Below are positions 37,401 through 44,255 of a stretch of DNA of 64,000 nucleotides, piece by piece. The stretch comes from a virus: positions 1-64,000 of IMG/VR virus record IMGVR_UViG_3300010370_000029; one strand, written 5' to 3'. The notes beneath the pieces were generated by a model. It made no database searches. It had not been told where the DNA came from and was given only the letters and a program-made list of their open reading frames with translations. The stretch's first letter is position 1. Each line of letters starts with the position of its first letter. Position numbers and translations under genes: made by a program.

Positions 37401-37558
37401 ATCTTAATAATCAAAATGTCTATCCACTCCAATATCGTTCAGGTCGTGGTGTGAATAGCGTTCCAACATTTAGTTTCGACCCACTAAATACCACTTATCA
37501 GACAGATGATTTAATGTCTCGTTGGCAGATGCAAGTGGGGATTCGAGTTAACTTCTAA
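34421..37558 (+). CDS. TonB-dependent outer membrane receptor (Oar-like)
   Basis: 1045 residues from ATG 34421. That start is chosen over an upstream in-frame ATG at 34352 because it yields a clean signal peptide (MRKMLEILLATAML..., AYA cleavage before Q21). A carboxypeptidase-regulatory-like domain (about 25-105, GTVKDFTGSTIENANVTV, LSNLKPGGPYTV) is followed by a TonB-box-like QVSVIAD, a plug (about 110-245: LPTLSRSLQDMTRMTP, YNNLTIDGAASND, IEQVSVVIAPYDV, NAVTRSGTN), and a large barrel ending in a terminal Phe (RVNF), the BAM signal. No frameshift is seen. Its ribosome binding site is weak. Possible roles are nutrient (for example cobalamin) uptake by infected cells or receptor masking; neither is shown. 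Confidence 0.9.
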   Translation: MRKMLEILLATAMLSTSAYAQITSGILRGTVKDFTGSTIENANVTVVFVPTNQRIVTKTTTEGRFTLSNLKPGGPYTVSVTALGFRPKFTDNLTVRLGEATSTDIEMEKIVVVLNQVSVIADVAAQARKDGAVAQLNQEKLQVLPTLSRSLQDMTRMTPQGNGVSFAGSNYRYNNLTIDGAASNDAFGFSQSSGQSTASVPTGTPGSLSRSQPISLDAIEQVSVVIAPYDVKIGNFTGGSVNAVTRSGTNTTEGSIYSFGRVPQFIGDGISGKMPTTFNEYQAGGRIGGPIIKDKLFYFLNFEIARRADPILFAPGNPGVLATEAVAQQVRDSLVSFAARSGVPNFDAGTFGAYDIEANSEKYFGRVDWNIGNSILTVRSNLVNAVAGNLERGQALTKLASQDFDHFSRATNTVAELKSQLGTGVSNSLLLGYSLVRDHRNPYGNVFAPQIEIQDIQFGQINAGSDREGVVYGTKVRTYEVTNNLTWSVGKHTLTAGTHNEFYNIQYTFVNGYAGRWQYANLASFFANRPNRIRATFDLTDNSLDYVLNNPGANFNITVPSVYIQDEVSVTDNFKVTAGVRADWNMMDTPVQADAFTNITLTNGTKPYSTITNDYSRSLLIGPRFGFNWQTDRVTYRGGVGYFQGRMPFAWYAYPFIHNGLIVGNIDARPTNVVPLIVDPLRQSSLSSTTTYEMNVIGNKYVQPQMRRMNLATDIKLPFDALLVLDWTFTKTLNDIVFTNIGLPAPAGNLAGGDRRPVYTSTRLTTTTTNPYTSVFALNNTDKGYRYNVTANLSKKWDHLDVMAAYSYGEAKDLANGQRNSFQSHVEYNQLVKGNQYDLTWSNFDIRHRFVVNGSWNWKNTTVSAVYTGSSGSPFSYVYSGDLNGDGSSHNDLLYVPRNIDEIKLVPSARPTGQVDTRTAQQIWEDLDRFISNDPYLSSHRGEYTKRNGARTPWNHRADVRIIQSVKNVDITFDITNFGNLLNKDWGKYYFVPNLNNQNVYPLQYRSGRGVNSVPTFSFDPLNTTYQTDDLMSRWQMQVGIRVNF

Positions 37559-37581
37559 TTAATATGTTATAATAGAAAGGC

Positions 37582-37610
37582 TTGACAGAACAGGGGGTGT
37601 ATGATATATT
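37582..37610 (+). promoter_or_regulatory. Sigma70-type promoter overlapping a terminator
   Basis: TTGACA at 37582-37587, 17-base spacer, TATATT at 37605-37610. The -10 is exactly the loop of the terminator hairpin at 37593-37622. It would drive the two tiny membrane genes and the ligase. Confidence 0.6.
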
Positions 37611-37627
37611 TCATACATCCCCTTTTC
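37593..37627 (+). terminator. Rho-independent terminator after the TonB receptor
   Basis: Stem GGGGGTGTATGA (37593-37604) with TCATACATCCCC (37611-37622), one G-U pair, loop TATATT, then TTTT. It ends the receptor transcript. Confidence 0.8.
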
Positions 37628-37640
37628 TATGGAGATTGAT

Positions 37641-37763
37641 ATGTTGTTCAAGATTGGTGTGGTTCTCGTTTGTGCGTTCGCAATCTTTGTTATCTTTAGT
37701 GCAATCTACGCTCACATCTCTTACGCTCTTCTAAAGATTGACGAGGAGAGGAATAACCTATGA
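37641..37763 (+). CDS. Tiny membrane protein (40 aa)
   Basis: ATG after GGAG at six-base spacing. MLFKIGVVLV then CAFAIFVIFSAIYAHISYALL is a single membrane span, with a charged tail KIDEERNNL. It overlaps the next start by ATGA. The function is unknown; short span-plus-tail phage proteins often act at the host membrane. Confidence 0.6.
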   Translation: MLFKIGVVLVCAFAIFVIFSAIYAHISYALLKIDEERNNL

Positions 37764-37831
37764 ACTTTGGACTAAAGATTTTCCTCATCAGTGTTGTGGT
37801 CATGTACATTCTTGACAAGGTAATCAAATGA
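37760..37831 (+). CDS. Tiny membrane peptide (23 aa)
   Basis: MNFGLKIFLISVVVMYILDK plus VIK: one short hydrophobic span. ATGA overlaps with both the preceding 40-residue gene and the following ligase gene argue that it is translated, with GAGGAG just upstream of its start. Function unknown. Confidence 0.5.
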   Translation: MNFGLKIFLISVVVMYILDKVIK

Positions 37832-38934
37832 AAATCGTAAAGTCTAGTGATTGGCTTATTTCGGAAAACAAGGCTGGTGGTGAGAAGTTCTGGCGGTTGC
37901 ATATCCTCCAAGATAACAAAGAAGGAGGATTTTATACGCAGACGGAATGGTTTCAGATTAGTAAGACAGGCCGTGAAACCAAACGACAGTTCTCTTCACC
38001 CTATTATGCCGAACCCACGAATGTCGGTCGGTCAAACGAGCGTAACTCTGAGCAGCAGGCAGAGTTTGAGTTTGACGCCGTAATCAAGAAGCAGAAGGAC
38101 AAGGGATTCCGTGCGAAGGGTGAGCGAAAGAATGTTCGTCCGATGCCGATGCTTGCACATAAGTTTACGGACCACAAGAAGAAGGTAAATTTTCCTGCAT
38201 ACATTCAGCCCAAGTTGAATGGTATGCGTATGTTGTTTGACGGAGAGAACGGATGGAGCCGTGGAAATAAGGAAGTGATTCCCGAAGTCATTCAGCACTT
38301 GAAGTTTGACACAGGTGGGTTTATACTTGATGGTGAGTTGATGCTTCCGAACAATCAGCTCCTTCAAGAGAGTATGAAGGCAATCAAGAAGTATCGCCCA
38401 GAGTTGTCCTCACAACTTCTCTATCACGTTTATGATATCGTAGATGAGGAACTTCCGTATGTGAAGCGTCATCAGTTGATTCTGGACATTTGTGCGAATG
38501 CACCGAAGAATGTCAAGATTGTCAAGACTGTTCGGGCAGATGATGAATCACAGGTATCTCACCTTCATAATCTCTTTGTCCAAGACGGATACGAGGGAAC
38601 GATGATTCGTGATGAGGAAATGAAGTATGAGATTGGCAAGCGTTCGTATTCACTACTTAAACTAAAGGACTTTACAGATGCAGAGTATCGTATTGTTGAT
38701 GTTGTTGACGGCGACGGTAGTGATGTCGGCCTCGCCATTTTTGAATTGGAGACTGATTCTGGTGCACGTTTCAATTGCCGTCCAGAGGGTTCGCAGGAGA
38801 ATCGTGCAGACCTATTCAAGAATCGTCGTCAGTTGGTTGGCAAGTATCTGACGGTTAGGTACTTTGAGTTGAGTAAGGACGGTATTCCGATTTTCCCCGT
38901 GGGTGTATCTATTCGTGAGTGGGGTGAATTCTAA
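37828..38934 (+). CDS. 30: ATP-dependent DNA ligase with WGR-like N-terminus
   Basis: 368 residues, ATGA-coupled to the tiny gene upstream. The nucleotidyltransferase core starts at about 115: adenylation motif QPKLNGMR (Lys near 129), GFILDGEL (motif III), YEGTMIRD (motif IV), SLLKLKD (motif V), and a C-terminal OB domain. The N-terminal 100 residues (FWRLHILQDN, FQISKTGRETKRQFSSPYY) look like a WGR domain, a nucleic-acid-binding module known from PARPs and bacterial regulators; a WGR-like piece on a phage ligase is unusual. It seals Okazaki fragments in the replisome. Confidence 0.85.
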   Translation: MKIVKSSDWLISENKAGGEKFWRLHILQDNKEGGFYTQTEWFQISKTGRETKRQFSSPYYAEPTNVGRSNERNSEQQAEFEFDAVIKKQKDKGFRAKGERKNVRPMPMLAHKFTDHKKKVNFPAYIQPKLNGMRMLFDGENGWSRGNKEVIPEVIQHLKFDTGGFILDGELMLPNNQLLQESMKAIKKYRPELSSQLLYHVYDIVDEELPYVKRHQLILDICANAPKNVKIVKTVRADDESQVSHLHNLFVQDGYEGTMIRDEEMKYEIGKRSYSLLKLKDFTDAEYRIVDVVDGDGSDVGLAIFELETDSGARFNCRPEGSQENRADLFKNRRQLVGKYLTVRYFELSKDGIPIFPVGVSIREWGEF

Positions 38935-39404
38935 TGAGCACGACTCCCAACTGGGATTGTAGGTGTGGGGCTATCCCGTGTTATACGCATCCACCGACAC
39001 AATATGCACAGCAAATCGTAAATGAAATCCAACATCGGTATGACCGTGCTCTTGATACGATAAGTCATTTGCGTGATATGAATAGTAGGGCAAACGATGG
39101 TATAGAAGAATTACACAAAAAAATATCACGCCTTACAAACCTGTCGGAACATCACGAATGGGTTGCTAAAAAATATAAGTTACAATACGAGAAGGTTGTT
39201 GCTGAGTTGGAGTTGGTCAAAGGTGCTATGAACGCAGATGACCAAAGATTGAGAGATGCAGAACGCAGAGTGTTCGGAGATATTACCTTTGGATGTGATG
39301 CCCCAGAACGGATGGCTGATGAGATAGAAGAATTACGGATACAATTAAACGTTGTGAGGAATTCTAATGAAACAGTTCAAGATATACAGACCAAATATGA
39401 GTGA
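38934..39404 (+). CDS. Coiled-coil protein with N-terminal Cys motif
   Basis: 156 residues, start overlapping the ligase stop codon. The N-terminus has CRCGAIPCYTHPP, a possible metal site; the rest (about 25-150) is predicted coiled coil rich in Glu, Arg and Leu heptads. I recognise no family. It is the first in a run of short, tightly packed genes. Confidence 0.6.
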   Translation: MSTTPNWDCRCGAIPCYTHPPTQYAQQIVNEIQHRYDRALDTISHLRDMNSRANDGIEELHKKISRLTNLSEHHEWVAKKYKLQYEKVVAELELVKGAMNADDQRLRDAERRVFGDITFGCDAPERMADEIEELRIQLNVVRNSNETVQDIQTKYE

Positions 39405-39534
39405 TTATAAAGTTGTAGAAGGAAACAGCATGACTGTAACCGAAGATGGTAAAACCAATATTTGGAAGGATGGTGTGATTGTCGCATCCATTCCAAATAA
39501 CATGCCAGTTATTATGGAGTCGGGGGAATCCTAA
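39367..39534 (+). CDS. Small hypothetical protein (55 aa)
   Basis: MKQFKIYRPNMSDYKVVEGN opens a 55-codon frame that ends in TAATG, overlapping the next gene. It starts inside the end of the coiled-coil gene after GAGG. The composition suggests a small beta-rich fold (TVTEDGKTNIWKDGVIVASI). Function unknown. Confidence 0.5.
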   Translation: MKQFKIYRPNMSDYKVVEGNSMTVTEDGKTNIWKDGVIVASIPNNMPVIMESGES

Positions 39535-39869
39535 TGCTTGACCAAAACGTTATCATAGAACGACTGAGGTTTTACGCCGACGCCTTCTACGGACTGCCGG
39601 GAAACCCGCAATTCTTGCGTCTCACCGAAGGTCAGGCCGAACTCCTTGCCGTTGATATTCGGAAGGTCTGTAACGAACTGGAACGGGTCACCTGCACGTT
39701 GTGTGGTGGAACTGGTAAGAAAATCGTGGGAGAACACGAAACATTACAGGGTGAGTGGGTTTCCGATTATGCTCCGTGTAATCACAAGCCACCGCTCGGG
39801 AATACCATCCGATTGATGAATAATGCAAAAGGTGACTTGGGAAGCGATATCCAAAACAATCCGAGGTGA
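39534..39869 (+). CDS. Hypothetical protein with zinc-ribbon-like Cys/His cluster
   Basis: 111 residues, start overlapping the previous stop codon. CTLCGGTGKK near residue 58, with a later CNH near 83, looks like a DnaJ-type or treble-clef zinc site. The N-terminal half is helical (LDQNVIIERLRFYADAFYG). Unknown function. Confidence 0.55.
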   Translation: MLDQNVIIERLRFYADAFYGLPGNPQFLRLTEGQAELLAVDIRKVCNELERVTCTLCGGTGKKIVGEHETLQGEWVSDYAPCNHKPPLGNTIRLMNNAKGDLGSDIQNNPR

Positions 39870-39872
39870 CGT

Positions 39873-40082
39873 ATGAAACAGATTGACAAAGAAATGGCAT
39901 ATCATTACGCAAAAGAACTAGAAATGGATGCGATGTTTGATGGTACATCTAAGCAGAATCTTGCACGTGCCTATCTACAACTTCTGGAAGATTATCGTTA
40001 TAGTCACGAAAAGTTGACTGGACAAATTGCACGACTTCACGAACTCACACGACTTCAAGCGGCGAGGATATTGGATAAATGA
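39873..40082 (+). CDS. Small helical hypothetical protein (69 aa)
   Basis: Starts three bases after the previous stop codon with a GAGG nearby; all-helical, charged (MAYHYAKELEMDAMF, ARAYLQLLEDYRYSHEKL). It overlaps the next gene by ATGA. No family recognised. Confidence 0.5.
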   Translation: MKQIDKEMAYHYAKELEMDAMFDGTSKQNLARAYLQLLEDYRYSHEKLTGQIARLHELTRLQAARILDK

Positions 40083-40264
40083 CAAATAATATTTCAGTTG
40101 AAGATTATGCACGACAGATACTACGAGAACCAACACCAGACAATCTTATGTTATTTGAACTTGCCGCTTCGTATATAGCATTGTACGAAGAACGAAAAGA
40201 ACACGAAAAGGACTTGTCGGAATTGGTTGAACACGCCATTCGTGTGTACAATTCAAGATGGTAA
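40079..40264 (+). CDS. Small helical hypothetical protein (61 aa)
   Basis: ATGA-coupled to the previous gene. Helical and acidic (SVEDYARQILREPTPDNLML, YEERKEHEKDLSELVEHAI). It shares general features with its upstream neighbour, but I see no clear homology. Confidence 0.5.
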   Translation: MTNNISVEDYARQILREPTPDNLMLFELAASYIALYEERKEHEKDLSELVEHAIRVYNSRW

Positions 40265-40269
40265 ACTAA

Positions 40270-40557
40270 ATGAACATACACTACCGAGTCTATTACAAGG
40301 GATATTCTTCATATGTTGAGTTTTCCCTTGCGTCCGATGTAGTTGACCGACACGAACGAGATATGGTGATGACTTTAGCAATCAAGTATGACCCATATTT
40401 CAACGGATTGGGTGTTGATTATTCACGGGTGTCGAGGGTGATGCGAAAGGTCAAGGATACGTGGGAGCCTCGTCAATGGGTTATTCCACGACCGTTACAA
40501 ATGCAGGAGAGTCCGTTGGCAACAACGACTGACCCTGTACTGCGATGGCCTGTATGA
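40270..40557 (+). CDS. Hypothetical protein (95 aa)
   Basis: MNIHYRVYYKGYSSYVEFSL suggests an alpha/beta fold; the C-terminal 25 residues are Pro/Thr-rich. Its stop codon overlaps the start of a 33-residue membrane peptide (ATGA). Function unknown. Confidence 0.5.
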   Translation: MNIHYRVYYKGYSSYVEFSLASDVVDRHERDMVMTLAIKYDPYFNGLGVDYSRVSRVMRKVKDTWEPRQWVIPRPLQMQESPLATTTDPVLRWPV

Positions 40558-40655
40558 GTGTATTTTGGGTAGAGGTTTTGAAAATTATAATACTTTTCTT
40601 CGCAGTATATATTACCGTTTGGTTTATCTGGAATTGGTTTGACAATAAAATATAG
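40554..40655 (+). CDS. Tiny membrane peptide (33 aa)
   Basis: One strongly hydrophobic, Trp-rich span (IIILFFAVYITVWFIWNWF) after MSVFWVEVLK. The start overlaps the previous stop codon. It is similar in layout to the tiny membrane genes at 37641-37831 but not in sequence. Confidence 0.5.
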   Translation: MSVFWVEVLKIIILFFAVYITVWFIWNWFDNKI

Positions 40656-40665
40656 GATAACTAGT

Positions 40666-40884
40666 ATGTCTAAAATTATGGTAGAGATAAGTGGAGAAAT
40701 GGTAGATAATATTATTCTGCAAGAGATACAAGACACCAAAGAGATGTTGACTGAACAGTTAGAACGGGTTAAACTAAATGGTAAAGGTGATGTTTTTGAT
40801 TTGGATGTAAAGACAGATATCAAACTTATTAAGAAGCACATTGAAGCATGTGATTTGATTTACAAGTATTACGGCGGTAAGTAA
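40666..40884 (+). CDS. Small helical hypothetical protein (72 aa)
   Basis: The start ATG 40666 follows AGGATAACTAGT at a workable distance. Mostly helical, charged (DNIILQEIQDTKEMLTEQLE), ending in YKYYGGK. It is the last gene before the tRNA-like element. No family recognised. Confidence 0.5.
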   Translation: MSKIMVEISGEMVDNIILQEIQDTKEMLTEQLERVKLNGKGDVFDLDVKTDIKLIKKHIEACDLIYKYYGGK

Positions 40885-40890
40885 TTATTC

Positions 40891-41009
40891 GGCACCGCAG
40901 TTGGTCGGGACAACGATAGTATGACACGGGCGCTACCCGAGGTTACAAGCATACTATGCTAGCCAAGGACTAGGTGAGAGCCTAGATGGGTTCGAATCCC
41001 ACGGTGCCA
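40891..41009 (+). tRNA. Atypical tRNA-like element (about 119 nt)
   Basis: The ends pair as a seven-base acceptor stem (GGCACCG with CGGTGCC), there is a D-arm-like GTTG-loop-CAAC, and a T-arm TGGGTTCGAATCCCA with a perfect T-loop. Between them is far more than a normal anticodon arm: an eight-base stem ATAGTATG/CATACTAT enclosing a small hairpin CGGGCGCTACCCG, then a variable-arm-like CTAGG/CCTAG hairpin. The acceptor plus T stem is one base pair short of 12. A class II (Ser-type) tRNA with an insertion, or a decayed tRNA, are both possible; a GCT triplet in the small hairpin would read Ser. CCA is not encoded. Confidence 0.45.
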
Positions 41010-41024
41010 CTTTACGAGGAAACT

Positions 41025-41390
41025 ATGGAAGATAAAAAGAATCCAAATGCGTTAACCTATGGGATATCCCCAAGTGCTCCCGCATCAATTAAACCAGTAG
41101 AAGTGGATAAGTGGGTCGGCAAAGTCGAACCCACTTTTAAGCATTATTATGAGGAACGATATAACGATTTGGTTAGACAATACGAAGAGTTGGTCAAGGA
41201 TTACGAAATCAATAAGATGTGTTATGAAGCCTCGCTTGGGTTTGAACCAAATATAGGGCAGGTCTACCACTTGTATCGTAAGGGTGATGGTAGTACATTT
41301 CTATCAATCGTAGAACCACAATACGCATTTTGGGGTAATCATATTGGTAGTTATAGATTGAACGCTCAATATGCATGGGAACAAGTCTAA
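41025..41390 (+). CDS. DUF2452 protein
   Basis: 121 residues from ATG 41025, chosen for its AGGA and because an upstream in-frame ATG would lie inside the tRNA-like element. It has the DUF2452 pattern: NPNALTYGISPSAPASIKP at the N-terminus, a central coiled helix, then LGFEPNIGQVYHLYRK, FLSIVEP, FWG and a final AQYAWEQV. DUF2452 proteins have no established function. The stop codon overlaps the next gene. Confidence 0.75.
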   Translation: MEDKKNPNALTYGISPSAPASIKPVEVDKWVGKVEPTFKHYYEERYNDLVRQYEELVKDYEINKMCYEASLGFEPNIGQVYHLYRKGDGSTFLSIVEPQYAFWGNHIGSYRLNAQYAWEQV

Positions 41391-41974
41391 TGGCGTTACA
41401 AGGATACACCGTCGAGCACATCAGCTTTTCCGATACTGTCCGTTCTTTTTTACGGAAATGGCACTATTCGGATTATGTCAATATTCAAGAAAAACACACT
41501 TTTGGATTATTTCGTGAGGGTGTGTTTTTACCTGAACTGGTTGGGATATGTATTTATACTAGGCCGGCAGGACCAAGTGCCGCGCAGAAGTATTATCCAC
41601 AAGACCCCGATAAATGTCTGGAACTCAGGCGATTGTGTTTAGTGGATGATACTCCAAAGAACGCTGAAAGTTTCTTTGTGAGTCGGACATTAAAGTGGTT
41701 ACGAAAAAATACGGATTGGAAGTTTGTCGTAAGTTATGCTGACCCAGAGCAAGGACATAAAGGTATCATCTATCGGGCAGCTAACTTTAAGTATGAAGGT
41801 ATCACCGCGCCTGGGTCATCACTACTGGTAGATGGGAAACCTTTTCACATTAGAACCTTGACAATGTTGGACCGTCCGTATGGAGTAGAAATCAATCAAC
41901 GATATAAAGCTGGCGACCCCGGCGTACAGATTATAAAGACGGAACCTAAGCATATTTACACATATCAACTCTAG
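41390..41974 (+). CDS. Mom-like DNA adenine modification protein 1
   Basis: 194 residues, start overlapping the DUF2452 stop codon. The GNAT-like core matches phage Mu Mom: LELRRLCLVDDTPKNAESFF followed by VVSYADPEQGHKGIIYRAAN and FKYEG. In Mu, Mom turns target adenines into a carbamoylmethyl form that blocks many restriction enzymes. A second, longer homologue lies at 48401. The two share the SYADPEQ-H-G-IYRA-N signature, but the flanking regions differ, suggesting different targets or partners. Confidence 0.8.
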   Translation: MALQGYTVEHISFSDTVRSFLRKWHYSDYVNIQEKHTFGLFREGVFLPELVGICIYTRPAGPSAAQKYYPQDPDKCLELRRLCLVDDTPKNAESFFVSRTLKWLRKNTDWKFVVSYADPEQGHKGIIYRAANFKYEGITAPGSSLLVDGKPFHIRTLTMLDRPYGVEINQRYKAGDPGVQIIKTEPKHIYTYQL

Positions 41975-41983
41975 GAGGAAAGT

Positions 41984-42340
41984 ATGGGCATGTTCGACAC
42001 ACTAAAAGTAGAAACAAAGATTCCAGGACATTCAGATGTTCCTCTTGGAGAATTTCAAACGAAGAGTCTGGACTGTACACTAGATTATTATGTTATAACA
42101 AATAATGGTGAATTATACAAGGAAGTTTGGGACTATGCATGGGTAGATGACCCCAACTCAGCGTTTAATGGGTATTTTGATAAAGTAGAAGGTAGTTATC
42201 GCCGGGAGTACTTGACAAACTTCCACGGAGATATTATATTTTATAATGGTGAAGTGGTGGGTGGGAAGTGGAGAGATTATACCGCTCGATTCACCGAAGG
42301 TAAATTAACAAGAGTTTGGTACGAAGATAAACAACTTTAA
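41984..42340 (+). CDS. Conserved phage hypothetical (MGMFDTLK family)
   Basis: 118 residues, ATG after TAGGAGGAAAGT. The pattern MGMFDTLK, EFQTKSLDCTLDYYVI, YLTNFHGDIIFYN, then DYTARFTEGKLTRVW is shared by small proteins in many unrelated phages. No role is known to me. Confidence 0.65.
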   Translation: MGMFDTLKVETKIPGHSDVPLGEFQTKSLDCTLDYYVITNNGELYKEVWDYAWVDDPNSAFNGYFDKVEGSYRREYLTNFHGDIIFYNGEVVGGKWRDYTARFTEGKLTRVWYEDKQL

Positions 42341-42354
42341 AGAGGTTAAAGGTT

Positions 42355-43074
42355 ATGGAAAAGTCAAAGCTGGAAAGGTTCATTTCAAAGTATAACATCG
42401 GCGGAGCATGTGAGAGCGTCAAGTGTGTATCTAATGGTACAGAGATGACTGTTCGCTCTATTTCTGATGACAAGAATGTATTGGCTGAGGTGACCAGCCA
42501 CGATATCGGATTCCCCGAGGGTGAGTTCAGTATCTATGAGACGAAGAAGCTTCGTTCGCTTCTTGGTGTACTTGGAGAGAAGCTGAAGGTCGCTGCAAAT
42601 AGTTCGTCGAATAAGGTTATCGGATTGAATCTTTCTGACTCCGATACGAAGGTGACGTTCGTTCTGGCGGATGAGTCGGTCATTCCGAAGGTTCCCGACT
42701 TAAAGAAGCTCCCGCCGGTGGATATCGAAATTGTCCTTGATGACAAGTTTGTGAACACGTTCGCTCGTGCGAAGGGCGCTCTGTCTGAGGTGGATACGTT
42801 CACCGTGATGAGTGATGGTACGGATGCGACTGTTGTAATCGGCTACTCGACGTTGAATACGAACCGCGTCAATATCAAGACTACGACCAAGACGAATACG
42901 AAGATTGACCCGATTAGTTTCTCCGCTAACTATTTGAAGGAAGTGCTACTGTCGAACAAGGAAATCAAGGATGGTATCTTGAAGGTCAGTTCGAAGGGTA
43001 TCGCTGTTGCGGAATTCGTGGGTGAGGCGTTCACCTCGAAGTATTTCCTCGTCCAAATTGACACGAAGGACTAA
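42355..43074 (+). CDS. 45: Sliding clamp gp45
   Basis: 239 residues, ATG after AAAGGTT. It has the length and layout of T4-type gp45: an N-terminal helix, ISDDKNVLAEVTSHDIGFPEG, central LPPVDIEIVLDDKFVNTFARAKGAL, and C-terminal FSANYLKEVLLSNKE. It is the trimeric processivity ring for gp43 and, in T4, the activator of late transcription. Its stop codon overlaps the next start; in T4 gp44 would follow, but here four accessory genes intervene. Confidence 0.92.
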   Translation: MEKSKLERFISKYNIGGACESVKCVSNGTEMTVRSISDDKNVLAEVTSHDIGFPEGEFSIYETKKLRSLLGVLGEKLKVAANSSSNKVIGLNLSDSDTKVTFVLADESVIPKVPDLKKLPPVDIEIVLDDKFVNTFARAKGALSEVDTFTVMSDGTDATVVIGYSTLNTNRVNIKTTTKTNTKIDPISFSANYLKEVLLSNKEIKDGILKVSSKGIAVAEFVGEAFTSKYFLVQIDTKD

Positions 43075-44255
43075 TGGCCGGCTTCGACGATTTCTTTGAT
43101 ACACCCAAGTTTGATTTCGACAAGGAGAAACAGCTCTTTGTCGAAAACTTGGACATGCTTAAGAGTATGTCTGTTCAAGAACAAACCTTGTACAAGAAGT
43201 ATAAGGAAGTAAATGGGTATTATCAGAATTCGTTTGATAAGGCTCGTATTGTCAAGGCGAAGATTTGGACGCCTACTGACCTGAACAATAAGGAACAGAC
43301 TGTCAAGGAAATACAAGCCCTTCAGCCCCGTATCCGTCTGGTGATGTCAAAGACCACCGACGAAATGGATTGGAATATGATTCGGGTGTTCTCGCATACA
43401 ATGGAGTTTGACCAGAATCCCGGTCGGTTTGTGCGATTCCTTGTTTATGATGAGGTAACGGGGAAGTATCTTGGTGCGACTTCTTTGGGGAGTGACGTTA
43501 TCGCTATCGGCTGCCGTGATGAATGGATTGGATGGGATAAGGATACGAAGCTGAAGGGGAAGTTGAATAATTCCGCCATCGGTACTTGTATTATGGCTAC
43601 CCAGCCGTTCGGATATAATTTCTTGGGCGGGAAGCTTGTTGCTTCGATGTTGACTACGAAGGTTGTTGCCGATACGTGGGAAAAGATGTACAACAACGTT
43701 TTGGCTGGACTCACCACGACTTCACTGTATGGGTCTGAGTCTATGTACAATTCTATTCCGTTCTGGAAGAAGTTGGGGTCAAGTACTGGTGCGATTGGTA
43801 TCAAGCCCGATGATGATGTCTATGGCAAGTGGCATGACTATCTGAAGCAGAACAAGCCCGACGAGTATAAGGAACGATTCGTCAAGGATGACCCATCGAA
43901 GGGACCGGTCACTGGTATTAAGCAACAAATCATTTCGATGATTTTCCGTGAAGTGGGAGTCGGTGCGAGTAAGTACAAGCACGGCTTTGAACGTGGTGTA
44001 TATTACGCTCCCCTTTACGAGAATACCCGTGAATTCCTGCGTGGGGAAATTGAGAAGGATAAGCTCATTCCCTTGACAAAGCTGAAGGACGATGTAGATT
44101 CCGTATTGAATTGGTGGAAGCCGAAGGCTATCGCCCGATATGAGAAGTTACATGAAGAAGGTCGGACAAAGGATGGTATTCTGTATTATACTAATATGAT
44201 TGGAATTAGTTGGGATGAGGCAAAGCGTATCTATCTTCCAGAGGTCGGCAGATGA
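43074..44255 (+). CDS. DruA-like (DUF4338) protein
   Basis: 393 residues, start overlapping the gp45 stop codon. A region from about 110 to 250 resembles DUF4338, the DruA family of the Druantia defence system: RFLVYDEVTGKYLGATSLGS, IGCRDEWIGW, NSAIGTCIMATQPFGYNFLG, then TTSLYGSESMYNSIPFWKKLG. The last segment parallels the Y-R-A-x-N-W motif of Mom-type proteins, so it may belong to the same GNAT-like group as the two Mom-like genes nearby. No other Druantia genes are present. A role in DNA modification or exclusion is inference. Confidence 0.6.
   Translation: MAGFDDFFDTPKFDFDKEKQLFVENLDMLKSMSVQEQTLYKKYKEVNGYYQNSFDKARIVKAKIWTPTDLNNKEQTVKEIQALQPRIRLVMSKTTDEMDWNMIRVFSHTMEFDQNPGRFVRFLVYDEVTGKYLGATSLGSDVIAIGCRDEWIGWDKDTKLKGKLNNSAIGTCIMATQPFGYNFLGGKLVASMLTTKVVADTWEKMYNNVLAGLTTTSLYGSESMYNSIPFWKKLGSSTGAIGIKPDDDVYGKWHDYLKQNKPDEYKERFVKDDPSKGPVTGIKQQIISMIFREVGVGASKYKHGFERGVYYAPLYENTREFLRGEIEKDKLIPLTKLKDDVDSVLNWWKPKAIARYEKLHEEGRTKDGILYYTNMIGISWDEAKRIYLPEVGR

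Noticed and set aside
34356-37627. TonB receptor as a host fragment from an assembly chimera.
   Set aside because: Not fully excluded, but the gene lies flush between phage genes on the same strand, has no host neighbours and its base composition looks like the surroundings.
43074-44255. A complete Druantia defence system.
   Set aside because: Only a DruA-like protein is present; no DruB-E or helicase partner is adjacent.
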